DNA of 64,000 nt from an uncultured Pelagibacteraceae bacterium (GTDB taxonomy: Bacteria; Pseudomonadota; Alphaproteobacteria; Pelagibacterales; AG-422-B15). The stretch's first letter is position 1, and the number at the start of each line of letters is the position of its first letter. The notes beneath the pieces are model-generated. The model saw only the letters and a list, made by a program, of their open reading frames with translations. It had not been told where the DNA came from and made no database searches. A program made the translations under genes and the position numbers. Shown here in pieces: positions 15,408 to 26,372 of this stretch. Location of the stretch: contig CACNXQ010000004.1 of assembly GCA_902624455.1 (NCBI GenBank), positions 1 through 64,000 on the forward strand, written 5' to 3'.

Positions 15408-17420
15408 GTCTAGAAAACTTTTTAGAAGTTTTGCACGGGTAGGATGCTTTAATTTCCTTAATGCCTTTGCCTCAATCTGTCTTATTCTTTCACGAGTAAC
15501 TGAGAATTGTTGACCGACTTCTTCAAGAGTATGGTCTGAATTCATTCCAATTCCAAACCGCATTCTTAATACTCTCTCTTCTCTAGGTGTTAATGAAGAA
15601 AGTATTTTTGTTGTAGTTTGTCTAAGATTTGAATGTATAGCAGCATCAATAGGGATTACTGCATTATCATCCTGAATAAAATCTCCTAGATGACTATCCT
15701 CTTCGTCACCAACAGGTGTCTCTAAACTAACTGGCTCTTTTGCAATTTTCAAAACTTTCCTTACTTTTTCAAGAGGCATATTTAATTTCTTTGAGATTTC
15801 CTCAGGTGTTGGTTCTCTGCCAATTTCGTTTAATAGTAATCTCTGCGTTCGAACAATTTTATTAATTGTTTCTATCATATGAACTGGAATTCGGATTGTG
15901 CGTGCTTGGTCTGCGATGGATCTTGTAATTGCTTGTCTAATCCACCACGTAGCATAAGTTGAAAATTTATAGCCTCTCCTATATTCAAACTTATCGACTG
16001 CCTTCATAAGACCAATATTTCCTTCTTGAATTAGGTCAAGAAATTGAAGACCTCTATTTGTATACTTTTTAGCTATCGAAATAACTAATCTTAAATTAGC
16101 TTCAATCATTTCTTTTTTTGCAATGCTTGACTCCCTCTCACCTTTTTGAACATTGCTCACAATTCGTTTAAATTCATTTAGAGTTAACCCGATATTACTA
16201 GCTGAAGCTCTTACCTCGTTCATAATTTCCTTTATGCTATTTTTTTCTTGTTTAACAAACCTTTCCCATCCTGATAAACGAGTAATTTTCCTTAACCAAT
16301 AGGGGTTATTTTCATTGCCAATGTATTTATCAAGAAATTCTTCTCTGGAGATTTTATACTGAATTGCAAGTCTCAATAGTTTGCCTTCCAAACCAACAAT
16401 TTCTCTATTTATTTTGTATAGTTTATTTATAAGCTCTTCTATTTTATTAGTATTTATTTGAAGACCTCTAATTAAATCGACAACTACAGATTTAGATTGT
16501 TGATAGCTTTTCTCAGACCTTGAAGGGAATTCTTTGCCCTTTTCCTGAAATGCAATTTTATTTTTTTGAAGTTTTTGTAATTTTTTAAAACTTTTATTCA
16601 ACTTTGCAAAGGTTTCGAGAATTTGGGGTTTTAATTCATCCTCCATTATTGTAATAGAAACATTTAATTCATCGTCTGCATCTTCATATTCCTCAAAAAC
16701 CTGTTCGGCAGTGGTTTCAATCATTGGCTCAGAGTCATCGCCGTAGGTTGCTGATTTTTTTTCAAGTTCTTTTCTTTTTCTGATTTCTTCTTTTTCTTCT
16801 TGCTCTTTTCTTTTTTTAGCTTCTTTTATTTTTTTGCTTAACTCTTTTTTATTCGGAGACTCTTCAAACAGTGATTCTAAATCAATAACTTCTCTAAGAG
16901 TAATTTTTTCATCAATTATATCATCTCTCCAGTCAAGTATAGCTTTCAATGTTAATGGACTTTCACATAATCCAGATATCATCGCTTCCTGACCGGCTTC
17001 AATTCTTTTTGCAATAGCAATTTCACCTTCCCGCGAAAGAAGGTCTACAGTGCCCATTTCTCTTAAGTATAGTTTTACTGGATCATCAGTTTTTTCACTA
17101 CCACTTTTACCAACAGCTTGATCATCATCTTTTTCATCATCATCACTATCAGAGTCATCTGAGTCGATAATATCGAAGCCGACTTGCGATAACTTTGTTG
17201 TATATTGTTCTATTTGTTCTGATGTAAATTTATCTTCTGGAAATGATTTTCTAATTAATTCGTTTGTAAGGTAGCCGTCTTTTTTACCTTGTTTAATCAA
17301 TTTTTTGATTATTGATTTTTCCAGATCAAGTACTGGTCCATCAGCTTCTTGAGTTTGAGAAGCATTGATTTCGTTTTCATTTTTTACTTGCTTCTTTTTT
17401 CTACCACGTTTCTTAATCAC
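15399..17420 (-). CDS. rpoD: RNA polymerase primary sigma factor RpoD
   Basis: Housekeeping sigma-70, 673 residues, the usual alphaproteobacterial size. Region 1.1 is at the N-terminus, region 1.2 reads [30 protein letters not shown], a charged non-conserved insert of coiled-coil character follows ([19 protein letters not shown]), and region 2 contains [59 protein letters not shown]. Region 3 ([12 protein letters not shown]) and region 4.2 ([28 protein letters not shown]) are intact. A patch of Asp ([15 protein letters not shown]) separates 1.1 from 1.2. The start lies 1 bp after the dnaG stop: together they are the remnant of the classic macromolecular-synthesis order. Confidence 0.98.
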   Translation of the reverse strand: MIKKRGRKKKQVKNENEINASQTQEADGPVLDLEKSIIKKLIKQGKKDGYLTNELIRKSFPEDKFTSEQIEQYTTKLSQVGFDIIDSDDSDSDDDEKDDDQAVGKSGSEKTDDPVKLYLREMGTVDLLSREGEIAIAKRIEAGQEAMISGLCESPLTLKAILDWRDDIIDEKITLREVIDLESLFEESPNKKELSKKIKEAKKRKEQEEKEEIRKRKELEKKSATYGDDSEPMIETTAEQVFEEYEDADDELNVSITIMEDELKPQILETFAKLNKSFKKLQKLQKNKIAFQEKGKEFPSRSEKSYQQSKSVVVDLIRGLQINTNKIEELINKLYKINREIVGLEGKLLRLAIQYKISREEFLDKYIGNENNPYWLRKITRLSGWERFVKQEKNSIKEIMNEVRASASNIGLTLNEFKRIVSNVQKGERESSIAKKEMIEANLRLVISIAKKYTNRGLQFLDLIQEGNIGLMKAVDKFEYRRGYKFSTYATWWIRQAITRSIADQARTIRIPVHMIETINKIVRTQRLLLNEIGREPTPEEISKKLNMPLEKVRKVLKIAKEPVSLETPVGDEEDSHLGDFIQDDNAVIPIDAAIHSNLRQTTTKILSSLTPREERVLRMRFGIGMNSDHTLEEVGQQFSVTRERIRQIEAKALRKLKHPTRAKLLKSFLDKN

Positions 17421-17421
17421 G

Positions 17422-19221
17422 CTAATCCTTCAATGTTTCATTTTTAATTTTTAAAAAATTTTTATAACTCTCATCGTCCATGTTTTGCTCAAAATCAAGA
17501 TAAGCTTCTGAGAGCTCATTTTGACTAGATAGTTCTTTGTGCACACTAATCATTTCAAGAAAATTTTTCTCAACGACATCTTGGGCACTATTAATCATTC
17601 CCTTATAAGTATTAATCAGTGATGGATTATATAGATAATTTATCATCTGATTGAAACCCTTATCTTCTAAATATGACCTTAAATTAAGATTTTCAAGGTC
17701 TCTGTTGGTATTAAAAGAAGAAAATTCCAGAATCTCACTCACAATTTTATTAAGCTTTTCATCGTTGAAAATTAATTGCCCTAGTTCCTCTGAATATTTG
17801 TCTAGCAAGAAAGGATTTTCAATTAATGCAAGAATAATGATCTTTTCTCTTGTTGCAGAGACATGTGAACTGTTATCGGCCCTGTCACTTTTAGTAATTT
17901 CACTCGAAATTGATAAATTATTTAATTGGTTATTTCTATTTATATATTTCTTAGTGGAAAACTTGTAATTGTTAAGTTGGGTTTCAAAATAGCTTGAATA
18001 ATACTGCTTTACAGTTTCATTATTTATTTGATGAACCAACGACCTTATTCTTTTTTCAAAACCCGCTTTCTTTTCAGGTGTTGATAGTGAAACTTTATTT
18101 AACTCATTTTTCCAAATAAATTCTGAAAGAGAATAACTATTATCTAATTTTGACGATAGTTCTGATGGTCCATATTTTTTAATAAAATCGTCTGGATCAG
18201 TATCAACTGGCAATGTACAAAATCTTAGTGAAAGATCAGGTTTAAGATTATTAAGTGCTAAGTTTGAAGCTCTAATTGCTGCTTTTTGTCCAGCTTCATC
18301 ACCATCAAAAAGTATTATTGGATTTTCACAAACTTTCCAAGATCTCTCAAGTTGATAAGCAGTGAGTGCTGTGCCCAATGGTGCAACTGTTGTTTTAAAA
18401 TTATTTTGATAAAGTGATATAACGTCCATATAACCTTCGACAATTATAAGATCTTTTACCTTGCGATTTTCTTTTATAGCAAGATCAAGGTTATAAAGTT
18501 GAAAACTTTTTTTAAAGATTGGGTTATCTGATGAGTTTATGTATTTTATAGGTGAACTATCTAATGCTCTACCACCGAATGCTATCGTCAGTGACCTATA
18601 ATCTCTAATCGGAAACATTAATCGATTTCTAAAAAAATCATAATAACTCTCAGCTTCCTTTGATTTTTTTATTAAACCTAATGAAATCATATCTTTAATT
18701 TCATAGCCCTTATTTTTTAAATAATTAAAAAGACTATTTCCTTTTTGATCTGCATATCCAAGTCCAAACCTTTTAATTATTTCTGCAGAAACTGATCTTT
18801 GATCAAGATATTCCATTGTTTTTTGATTTTTGATCAAATTTAGATGGTAAAACTTTGCAGCTTCCTCCGTAATTACTTTTAATACACCAAAATTATTTTC
18901 TTTTAAATTTTTATCCCTAATCATTCCTCTCTCAGGATCTAATCCAGCCTGTTTAGCTAGAGTTTCAATTGACTCCGGATATGACATATTTTTATGCTTC
19001 ATTAAAAAAGAAAAAATATCTCCATGTTCTGCGGTGCTAAAGCAATGATAAAATTCTTTTTCATCATTAACTGTAAAAGAAGGAGTTTTTTCATTTTTGA
19101 ATGGACTTAATCCTACAAATTCATTACCTCGTTGGGAAAGCTTCACATACTTACCAACTACATCCGAAACTCTTAATCTGGACTTGATTTCTGCAATGAA
19201 CTCTTTTGAATATCTAGCCAT
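17422..19221 (-). CDS. dnaG: DNA primase DnaG with degenerate zinc site
   Basis: Primase makes RNA primers for replication at the fork and binds DnaB through its C-terminus. The N-terminal domain has the layout of the CHC2 zinc module, but of the expected Cys-x2-His...Cys-x2-Cys ligands only C60 remains; S39, K42 and T63 occupy the others ([15 protein letters not shown] and [11 protein letters not shown]). The RNA polymerase core is normal: the basic [30 protein letters not shown] and the [13 protein letters not shown] metal loop. At 599 residues the length is normal. The loss looks lineage-wide in many alphaproteobacteria from memory, not a sequencing error. Located directly before rpoD. Confidence 0.97.
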   Translation of the reverse strand: MARYSKEFIAEIKSRLRVSDVVGKYVKLSQRGNEFVGLSPFKNEKTPSFTVNDEKEFYHCFSTAEHGDIFSFLMKHKNMSYPESIETLAKQAGLDPERGMIRDKNLKENNFGVLKVITEEAAKFYHLNLIKNQKTMEYLDQRSVSAEIIKRFGLGYADQKGNSLFNYLKNKGYEIKDMISLGLIKKSKEAESYYDFFRNRLMFPIRDYRSLTIAFGGRALDSSPIKYINSSDNPIFKKSFQLYNLDLAIKENRKVKDLIIVEGYMDVISLYQNNFKTTVAPLGTALTAYQLERSWKVCENPIILFDGDEAGQKAAIRASNLALNNLKPDLSLRFCTLPVDTDPDDFIKKYGPSELSSKLDNSYSLSEFIWKNELNKVSLSTPEKKAGFEKRIRSLVHQINNETVKQYYSSYFETQLNNYKFSTKKYINRNNQLNNLSISSEITKSDRADNSSHVSATREKIIILALIENPFLLDKYSEELGQLIFNDEKLNKIVSEILEFSSFNTNRDLENLNLRSYLEDKGFNQMINYLYNPSLINTYKGMINSAQDVVEKNFLEMISVHKELSSQNELSEAYLDFEQNMDDESYKNFLKIKNETLKD

Positions 19222-19271
19222 CTAGACAGTATACATAAAAAATAATTTATAAATTGAATTTAATAATAAAA

Positions 19272-19727
19272 CTATTTTTGTAGTTTTTCCCTAAGAATCT
19301 TACTTGCAAGTGCCATATCAAGCGATGATGGACTATTTTCCTTCATATATTTAATTACTTTTCCAATTTCTTTAATAGACTGTGCATCATTAGTCTTAAT
19401 TGCATTCTCACATAGCTTTAATGTTTCCTCATCACTTAATTGCTCGGGCAGAAATTCATTAATGATACTAATTTCATTTTTTTCTTTTGTGACTAGCTCA
19501 TCTCGACCAGCTTTATCAAACATTTCAATCGAATCATTTCTTTGCTTGACCATTTTTTTTAAAATTTGAATGATGTCCTCATCAGAAATAATTGCATCTT
19601 GTCCAGATGATCTACTGGCTATTTCTTTGTCTTTAATTGCTGCCAAAATAAGGCGTAAAGTATGTATTCTATCTTTTTCGCCAGATTTAAGGGAATCAGT
19701 TAGTTTGTTTGAAATTTTTTCTTTCAT
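19272..19727 (-). CDS. GatB/YqeY domain protein
   Basis: A stand-alone YqeY domain (about 151 residues), related to the tail of the GatB amidotransferase subunit and thought to act on tRNA-bound amide formation, though its role is unproven. Recognisable stretches are LRLILAAIKDKEIASR, LKKMVKQRNDSIEMFDKAGR and EFLPEQLSDEE, the core of the family. ATG 19727 is chosen; an upstream TTG at 19736 with a GAGGT ribosome site is an alternative that adds three residues. It is divergent from carA and followed by dnaG, a conserved alphaproteobacterial neighbourhood (carA, yqeY, dnaG, rpoD). Confidence 0.93.
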   Translation of the reverse strand: MKEKISNKLTDSLKSGEKDRIHTLRLILAAIKDKEIASRSSGQDAIISDEDIIQILKKMVKQRNDSIEMFDKAGRDELVTKEKNEISIINEFLPEQLSDEETLKLCENAIKTNDAQSIKEIGKVIKYMKENSPSSLDMALASKILREKLQK

Positions 19728-19824
19728 TTTAATCAAAAATTACTTACCTCAAATGTTAGACACTTGCAATAAAACTTAATAATTTCTCATACAATCTAGT
19801 GTTGCATCAATAGCCCAATTGCAT

Positions 19825-19842
19825 TAGATTTCTATAAATCTA
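19825..19842. promoter_or_regulatory. Dyad just upstream of carA
   Basis: TAGATTT and AAATCTA are perfect inverted 7-bp arms around CTAT, ending 13 bp before the carA ATG and containing a TATAAA that could be a -10 element. It could be an operator dyad or an RNA hairpin next to the start. I see no -35 match at the right spacing. Confidence 0.35.
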
Positions 19843-19855
19843 GAATCATTTAAAA

Positions 19856-21004
19856 ATGTCAAAGACTGTTAGGTTGAAAAAAGATCTTAGTTCCACTCGA
19901 CCTAAACCTATTTCTGGAAAACTTATTCTTGAAGATGGAACAATATTCACAGGCATTAAGATTGGTGACAAAGGATCATCGATTGGTGAGGTCTGTTTCA
20001 ATACCTCAATGACTGGATACCAAGAAATAATCACTGACCCTTCATATGCAGGTCAAATTATCAATTTTACTTTTCCTCATATTGGCAATGTTGGAACAAA
20101 TTTTGATGACAATGAGTCTCACAAATCGTTTGCAAAGGGTGTCATAATAAACTGTGATATATCTGATCCTTCAAACTTCAGGTCAATACTACATTTAGAT
20201 GCTTGGCTCAAGAAAATAAAGATACCTGGTTTATGTAATGTTGATACAAGAGCATTAACTAACAAAATTAGAAATGACGGCGCGTTAAAAGGAGGAATCA
20301 CAGATAAAATAAACAAAGATAATTTAAAAATTTTTAAGAAAGAAATAAAAAAATGGCATGGACTTAATAATCTTGACCTTGCATTAGAAGTTACATGTAA
20401 AGAAATAAAAATCCTAAATAAAAACCCTAAATCTAAACTCAAAATTGTTGCTATTGATTATGGAGTTAAGCAAAATATTTTAAATTGTTTACATAATTTA
20501 AACGCTAATATTGTTGTTGTACCCGCAACAACTCCTGCATCAGTAATATTAAGCTACAAGCCTGATGGAGTATTTCTTTCTAATGGGCCAGGTGATCCTA
20601 AAGCAACAGGCAAATATGCAATACCGATTATTAAGGAATTAATTTCACAAAATTTACCAATATTTGGGATATGTCTTGGACATCAGCTTTTATCAATCGC
20701 ACTTGGTGCTAAAACAAAGAAAATGTTTCAAGGTCACAGAGGAGCAAACCATCCAGTAAAAAATATGGAAAATAGTAAAGTAGAAATTACATCTCAAAAT
20801 CATGGCTTTGAAGTTAACAGAAAGACCATACCTAAAAATGTCAAAGTTACTCACGTTTCACTTTTTGATAATGGCATTGAGGGCATTCAACATAAAAACA
20901 AAAAGTTGTTTTCAGTTCAATATCACCCAGAGGCAAGTCCCGGACCTCATGACAGCAATTATTTATTTGAAAAATTCAAAAATTTAATGATCTCTAATGC
21001 CTAA
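19856..21004 (+). CDS. carA: Carbamoyl-phosphate synthase small subunit
   Basis: CarA hydrolyses glutamine and passes ammonia to CarB for carbamoyl phosphate, feeding pyrimidine and arginine synthesis. The N-terminal domain has [13 protein letters not shown] and [22 protein letters not shown]; the C-terminal class I glutaminase has the nucleophile Cys in [12 protein letters not shown], then [11 protein letters not shown] and the catalytic His-x-Glu in [13 protein letters not shown]. The length of 382 residues is usual. It overlaps carB by 8 bp. The first ~15 residues ([16 protein letters not shown]) are a basic extension. Confidence 0.97.
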   Translation: MSKTVRLKKDLSSTRPKPISGKLILEDGTIFTGIKIGDKGSSIGEVCFNTSMTGYQEIITDPSYAGQIINFTFPHIGNVGTNFDDNESHKSFAKGVIINCDISDPSNFRSILHLDAWLKKIKIPGLCNVDTRALTNKIRNDGALKGGITDKINKDNLKIFKKEIKKWHGLNNLDLALEVTCKEIKILNKNPKSKLKIVAIDYGVKQNILNCLHNLNANIVVVPATTPASVILSYKPDGVFLSNGPGDPKATGKYAIPIIKELISQNLPIFGICLGHQLLSIALGAKTKKMFQGHRGANHPVKNMENSKVEITSQNHGFEVNRKTIPKNVKVTHVSLFDNGIEGIQHKNKKLFSVQYHPEASPGPHDSNYLFEKFKNLMISNA

Positions 21005-24000
21005 AAGAAAAGATATAAAATCCATATTAATAGTAGGTGCTGGGCCAATTATCATTGGACAAGCTTGTGAATTTGACTACTCAGGTACACAGGCATGTAA
21101 GGCCTTAAGAGAGGAAGGTTATAGGGTAATTCTGATCAACTCTAATCCTGCTACAATAATGACAGACCCAGACACTGCTGATGTCGTTTATATTGAGCCT
21201 ATAACTCCAGACATTGTTACAAAAATTATAAAAAAAGAAAAACCTGACGTACTTTTACCTACTATGGGAGGTCAGACAGCGCTTAATATTGCAATAGCAT
21301 TATCTAAAAATGGTACACTGAAAAAATATAAAGTTGAGCTGATTGGCGCTAACTTAAAAGCAATAAAAAAAGCTGAAGAGCGAGAAAGTTTTTATAAGGC
21401 AATGAAAAAAATAGGGCTTGAATGCCCTAAAGCTGAAATTGCCAGAAATTTTAAAGATGCGAAAAAAGCACTAAAAAAAATTGGGCTGCCAGTCATTATT
21501 AGGCCTTCTTTTACTCTTGGTGGAACTGGTGGAGGAATCGCTTCTACTCAAAAAGAATTTGAAGAGATTGCAAATTCTGGACTTTATAATTCTCCAATTA
21601 ACGAGATACTCATAGAAGAATCGGTTGCTGGTTGGAAAGAATATGAAATGGAAGTTGTGAGGGACAAAAATGATAATTGTATCATTATATGTTCTATTGA
21701 AAATGTTGACCCAATGGGAATACATACAGGTGACTCAATTACAATTGCTCCAGCTCTCACACTAACTGATAAAGAGTATCAAATCATGAGGAATGCATCT
21801 ATTGCATGCTTAAGAGAAATAGGTGTTGAAACTGGTGGTTCAAATGTTCAATTTGCTGTTGACCCTAAAAACGGTCGTTTAGTAATTATAGAAATGAATC
21901 CTAGAGTTTCTAGATCATCAGCACTTGCATCAAAAGCTACTGGCTTTCCAATTGCAAAAATAGCTGCAAAGCTAGCAGTTGGATACACACTTGATGAGCT
22001 TCAAAATGAAATAACAAAAGTTACTCCCGCATCATTTGAGCCAACTATAGATTATGTTGTTACAAAAATACCAAGATTTACATTTGAAAAGTTTCAATTA
22101 ACTAAACCTCTTTTATCTAGCTCAATGAAATCTGTTGGGGAAGTAATGGCTATTGGTCGCTCTTTCCCAGAGTCAATTCAGAAGGCATTGAGATCTCTTG
22201 AAATAGGTCTAGATGGATTTGATGATCAAACAATGAATTTTAATAAAAAGAAACTTAATAAGAAAAATATACTTTCAGAACTCAAAAAGCCACTAGCTGA
22301 TAGATTGCTTCTTGTTGGACAGGCTTTAAGATTTGGAAAAAGTACTAAGGAAATTCATAGGGCTTCAAAAATTGATCCTTGGTTCATTGATCAAATTAAC
22401 AGAATAGTTGTTGCAGAGAAAAAATTAAAATTAAATGGACTACCTCGGAACTCAGATGATCTATTAAACATTAAATCATTAGGTTTTTCAGATAAAAAAA
22501 TTGCAGAACTATGCAATGTAACTGAAAGTAAAGTTTTGAGTCTAAGATATAAGAATAATATTCGTCCTGATTTTAAAAGAATAGATACTTGTGCAGCTGA
22601 ATTTCGTGCAATGACACCATACATGTATTCAACTTATGGCAAAGACAATTCTTTGAGCAATAGTTGTGAGTCCAATCCATCAGATAAAAAGAAAGTCATT
22701 ATATTAGGTAGTGGACCTAATCGAATTGGTCAAGGAGTTGAATTTGACTACTGTTGTTGCCATGCATCGTTCGCGCTGAAAGATTTAAAATATGAGACAA
22801 TTATGATTAATTGTAACCCTGAAACTGTGTCTACTGATCCTGACACAAGCGACAGATTATATTTTGAGCCGCTTACAAATGAAAATGTTTTTGAAATAAT
22901 TCAGAAAGAAAAAACTAGGGGCAAGTTGTTAGGTGTTATTGTTCAATTTGGAGGGCAAACACCGTTGAAGCTATCAAGTTTTCTTAACAAAATGAAAATT
23001 CCTATTTTGGGTACCTCTACTCAATCAATTGATATAGCTGAGGATAGAGAAAAATTTAAAAAAATTTCAGAAGACTTGAATCTTTTACAGCCTGCTAACG
23101 GTATAGCTTTCTCTGAAAAAGAAGCTTATCAAGTTATAAAAAAAATAGGTTTTCCAGCTGTAATTAGGCCATCCTATGTACTAGGTGGTCGAGCTATGGA
23201 AATTGTTCACAATCAAGACGAACTAAAAAAGTACTTTAGAGAAGCCGTAGTAGTATCTGGAAACAGCCCTGTACTAATTGATCATTATCTTAAAGACTCC
23301 ATAGAGGTTGACGTGGATGCTATTTCTGATGGTAAAAAAGTTGTTATAGCTGGAATAATGGAACACATTGAAGAAGCTGGTATTCATTCAGGCGACTCTA
23401 CTTGTACCCTTCCTCCCTACTCACTATCAGAAAAAATTTTAAAAGATATTGAGAAGCAAACTAAAAAATTAGCAATTGCTCTAAATGTAAAAGGTCTTTT
23501 AAATATTCAATTTGCAATTCAAAATAATAATATTTTCTTATTAGAAGTGAATCCTCGAAGCAGCAGAACAGTTCCATTTGTTGCAAAGGCTACTGGAAAT
23601 CCAATCGTAAAAATAGCACTTAATGTTGCTATGGGAAAAAAATTAAACCATTCAAATTTTAAGCCGATCAAGAATGGAAGTATTTCAATTAAAGAACCTG
23701 TTTTTCCATTTAAGAGATTTCCAAATGTAGACACAATACTTGGACCTGAAATGAAATCAACTGGCGAAGTAATGGCGATCGATAAATCCTTTGAGTCAGC
23801 ATTTATAAAATGTCAACTTGCGTCCTCAAATCCTCTACCTAAAAAAGGCAATTTATTTGTTTCAGTAAAAAACTCAGATAAACCAAAAATTCTTCCGATA
23901 ATAAGGTCATTTCAAAAACTTGGGTTTAAGATCAAAGCTACACCAGGTACAGCGCTTTACTTGAAAGAAGGGGGTGTCAAGGTCACAAAAATCAATAAAG

Positions 24001-24236
24001 TATCTCAGGGATCACCTCATATTGTTGAAGATCTCTTGAATGATCAAATAGATATTTTAATTAACACAACTGAGGGAAGAAAATCAATTAATGACTCATT
24101 CAGTGTGCGTAGAACAGCACTTATGAAAAGTCTTCCTTACTTTTTAACTGTCTCAGGTGCAAGAGCTGCCATAAATTCGATTAAAGAGTTAAGAAATAAT
24201 GAATTACAAGTTAATCCGATTACTTACTATCATTAA
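20997..24236 (+). CDS. carB: Carbamoyl-phosphate synthase large subunit
   Basis: CarB makes carbamoyl phosphate from bicarbonate, ammonia and two ATP. Both homologous ATP-grasp halves are present: the first begins [24 protein letters not shown] with the [12 protein letters not shown] loop, the second begins [22 protein letters not shown] with [31 protein letters not shown] and [17 protein letters not shown] are the paired metal/ATP segments. The C-terminal MGS-like allosteric domain ([22 protein letters not shown]) is full. Length 1079 is typical. Convergent with an Lrp-family gene 3 bp away. Confidence 0.98.
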   Translation: MPKRKDIKSILIVGAGPIIIGQACEFDYSGTQACKALREEGYRVILINSNPATIMTDPDTADVVYIEPITPDIVTKIIKKEKPDVLLPTMGGQTALNIAIALSKNGTLKKYKVELIGANLKAIKKAEERESFYKAMKKIGLECPKAEIARNFKDAKKALKKIGLPVIIRPSFTLGGTGGGIASTQKEFEEIANSGLYNSPINEILIEESVAGWKEYEMEVVRDKNDNCIIICSIENVDPMGIHTGDSITIAPALTLTDKEYQIMRNASIACLREIGVETGGSNVQFAVDPKNGRLVIIEMNPRVSRSSALASKATGFPIAKIAAKLAVGYTLDELQNEITKVTPASFEPTIDYVVTKIPRFTFEKFQLTKPLLSSSMKSVGEVMAIGRSFPESIQKALRSLEIGLDGFDDQTMNFNKKKLNKKNILSELKKPLADRLLLVGQALRFGKSTKEIHRASKIDPWFIDQINRIVVAEKKLKLNGLPRNSDDLLNIKSLGFSDKKIAELCNVTESKVLSLRYKNNIRPDFKRIDTCAAEFRAMTPYMYSTYGKDNSLSNSCESNPSDKKKVIILGSGPNRIGQGVEFDYCCCHASFALKDLKYETIMINCNPETVSTDPDTSDRLYFEPLTNENVFEIIQKEKTRGKLLGVIVQFGGQTPLKLSSFLNKMKIPILGTSTQSIDIAEDREKFKKISEDLNLLQPANGIAFSEKEAYQVIKKIGFPAVIRPSYVLGGRAMEIVHNQDELKKYFREAVVVSGNSPVLIDHYLKDSIEVDVDAISDGKKVVIAGIMEHIEEAGIHSGDSTCTLPPYSLSEKILKDIEKQTKKLAIALNVKGLLNIQFAIQNNNIFLLEVNPRSSRTVPFVAKATGNPIVKIALNVAMGKKLNHSNFKPIKNGSISIKEPVFPFKRFPNVDTILGPEMKSTGEVMAIDKSFESAFIKCQLASSNPLPKKGNLFVSVKNSDKPKILPIIRSFQKLGFKIKATPGTALYLKEGGVKVTKINKVSQGSPHIVEDLLNDQIDILINTTEGRKSINDSFSVRRTALMKSLPYFLTVSGARAAINSIKELRNNELQVNPITYYH

Positions 24237-24239
24237 ATT

Positions 24240-24710
24240 TTAGTCAAGTGGGACTGAACCAAGTTTTTTGGTGTTTTTTATCATAAAAGCTGTTTTTACA
24301 CTGGAGATATTTTCATTTGAAGTAAGATTGCTAGTCAGAAAGCTATTAAATTCATTCATGTTTTTAGATACACATTTTAATATAAAATCAATTTCTCCAT
24401 TAAGCATGTAACATTCTCTTACACTTTCCCAGCCCCAAACTAGTTTTTCAAAAGAGCTAAGACTTTCCTCATTTTGGTTTTTTAAACTAACAAAAATCCA
24501 TGCAGTAAGATCGTAGCCTAGTTTTTCAGGGTTGAGATTAGCTCTGAAACCATCAATAAAACCTTTATTTTCTAAATCTCTCACACGTCGAAGAGTAGGA
24601 GGTGGTGACATGTCAATTTTTTTAGATAAGTCTAAATTTGAGATCCTGCCTTCGTCTTGAAGTATGCGTAAGATCTTTAGGTCAGTTTGATCTAAATTTT
24701 TTTTAACCAT
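24240..24710 (-). CDS. Lrp/AsnC-family transcriptional regulator
   Basis: The 156-residue protein has an N-terminal winged helix (LDQTDLKILRILQDEGRISNLDLSKKI, then MSPPPTLRRVRDLENKGFIDGF) and a C-terminal RAM domain (LTAWIFVSLKNQNEESLSSFEKLV and YMLNGEIDFILKCVSKNMNEF) that binds an amino acid and assembles octamers. Typical targets are amino acid metabolism genes. It begins at the base where the oxygenase-like gene ends (24710 is shared), so it belongs to that minus-strand unit. Effector unknown. Confidence 0.92.
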   Translation of the reverse strand: MVKKNLDQTDLKILRILQDEGRISNLDLSKKIDMSPPPTLRRVRDLENKGFIDGFRANLNPEKLGYDLTAWIFVSLKNQNEESLSSFEKLVWGWESVRECYMLNGEIDFILKCVSKNMNEFNSFLTSNLTSNENISSVKTAFMIKNTKKLGSVPLD

Positions 24711-25333
24711 TAATCCACTGGCCAGTCAGTTTCAAAAGTAACATAATTGAGTTGTAAGCAACGCCTTTCATTTATTATTTTCTTTTTTTCTAATCCATGC
24801 CATGAGTTAACTTCAGAGGTAAAAATATAGCCATAATTATTTCTGTAAGGAATTGTTTTAGCAACTTTAAGGTCTGGAGTGTAAAAATCAGTGCCTAGAT
24901 TTTCGTTTTCACCATATCGATTAACGAAAATTATCGAAGACATAAGTTTTTCCTTTATGTCGCAATGAGGCTCTAACCAGAATCCATCTTTGTCTGAAAT
25001 AATTTCAAGCCTTACAAAAGAATTTGTTAGATCTCTATTAATCATTTTTGAGACTGCTTCAGTACATTTTTTCGACTGCATCTCACGAACCAACTTTGTC
25101 ATTTCAGGTAAATCCTTACAATTATTTTTTTCAACGAAGATACGCAGTTTACTTAAAAGATTTTTTCCTGTTTTATCGCCTGCTCTAGTGCCATCAAAAA
25201 TAACATCACCACCAGGTAAATTAACTCCATAAACTTCATCGATTGCTAACTCAGATAATGGTTGATCAACTGTCCAGTGATTAAAAGGAAAATCATGATT
25301 TTCAATTCTGTTTTGAAGCGCATCAACTAACAT
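24710..25333 (-). CDS. 2OG-Fe(II) oxygenase-like protein
   Basis: Probably a double-stranded beta-helix dioxygenase of ~207 residues. The iron facial triad can be assigned as His and Asp in FWLEPHCDIKEK and a distal His in SWHGLEKKKI, followed by the 2-oxoglutarate-binding Arg in INERRCLQLNYV. The spacing is that of the prolyl-4-hydroxylase/ectoine hydroxylase type rather than a cupin. Two in-frame ATGs lie at 25333 and 25354; I use 25333 because MLVDALQNRI looks like the real start, and the longer one would overlap the ELM1 gene by 20 bp. Substrate unknown. Neighbours are ELM1 and Lrp. Confidence 0.72.
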   Translation of the reverse strand: MLVDALQNRIENHDFPFNHWTVDQPLSELAIDEVYGVNLPGGDVIFDGTRAGDKTGKNLLSKLRIFVEKNNCKDLPEMTKLVREMQSKKCTEAVSKMINRDLTNSFVRLEIISDKDGFWLEPHCDIKEKLMSSIIFVNRYGENENLGTDFYTPDLKVAKTIPYRNNYGYIFTSEVNSWHGLEKKKIINERRCLQLNYVTFETDWPVD

Positions 25334-25334
25334 G

Positions 25335-26297
25335 TTATTTATTATACCTTTCATATATTAAACTGGCTACTTGTTCTGTCTCGTTAACAAAGGAATTTTC
25401 ATGAAGTTCGAGTTTCAAGTCTAATTTTCTTGCTAATTTTTCACTAATGATTGTTTCATTGAACTTCTCTATTCGATTATTCACCTTTAATGAAGGCAAA
25501 GAATATAAGTAAACTGATTTTTTTGCACAGATTGCTTCAGAAACCATAGAAACAGAATCGTTGGTACATATGATAAATGATGAAAGTGACAAAAGTGCTA
25601 AGTAAGGATTTTTGTTTTTTGTCCAAATTGTATCAGTATTGCTAAATTTATTTGAAAACACTTTTTTGATATCGTTATCAGTTCTTCTTGAGAATAATAT
25701 TATTGGACAAATATTATTTTCTTTAAAAACTGTCTCTAAAATATCGGCAAATTGAATTGCGTCTTGTTCATTAAATCTAAAATTACGACTCTTTCCACCA
25801 ACCATCACAGTGCAAATAGGTTGATTTATATTATCAAATTCATTCTTAAAATTTTCGCGTTCTTCTTCTAGAATTTCTTTTGAAATATGATTTAATGCTA
25901 AACGAGTAGTTAAAACATTTTCACCATTCAGATTATCATGTTTGGGACATACTATTAAATCAAAATAAGAACTTGAAATTTTTGGATTTTGTATGTGAAT
26001 ATTATAAATATCCCCAAAATATTTTTTGTAAAAAAGTGAAGCATAAATACTTCTTTTTCCACAAGAAATTATAAAGTCAGGCTTGTCTTTTATAGATAGA
26101 TCTACATTTTCAATAAACATATAACTAGAAAGCGGTAATAATCCTGGCTTAAGTACACTCCAGGGAAATTTCAATTTAACTTTTATAAGCTTATAATTTA
26201 ATTTCAAAGCTTCAGCTAATCCTTTGACTTGACTGATCATTCCTGCTGACCCGTCAGTTAAGCACCAGGCTGATTTAGAGTTATTGAAATTCTTCAT
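25335..26297 (-). CDS. ELM1-family (DUF1022) protein
   Basis: The 320-residue product belongs to the ELM1/DUF1022 family known from alphaproteobacteria and from plant mitochondrial fission protein ELM1. It resembles a GT-B nucleotide-sugar fold: the N-terminal WCLTDGSAGMISQVKGLAEAL, the middle SCGKRSIYASLFYKK and NIHIQNPKISSSYFDLIVCPKHD, then CTVMVGGKSRNFRFNEQDA and FIICTNDSVSMVSEAICAKKSVYLY in the second Rossmann half. The bacterial function is unknown; some annotation calls it a lipid-A or nucleoside-diphosphate-sugar related epimerase/transferase. It runs with the 2OG oxygenase and Lrp genes. Confidence 0.88.
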   Translation of the reverse strand: MKNFNNSKSAWCLTDGSAGMISQVKGLAEALKLNYKLIKVKLKFPWSVLKPGLLPLSSYMFIENVDLSIKDKPDFIISCGKRSIYASLFYKKYFGDIYNIHIQNPKISSSYFDLIVCPKHDNLNGENVLTTRLALNHISKEILEEERENFKNEFDNINQPICTVMVGGKSRNFRFNEQDAIQFADILETVFKENNICPIILFSRRTDNDIKKVFSNKFSNTDTIWTKNKNPYLALLSLSSFIICTNDSVSMVSEAICAKKSVYLYSLPSLKVNNRIEKFNETIISEKLARKLDLKLELHENSFVNETEQVASLIYERYNK

Positions 26298-26372
26298 TTA
26301 ATAGTTATTTAAGAGATGATTTAATTAACTTTAATTAAAGCTTGATAATATATAGATTATAAAAAAAACCAA

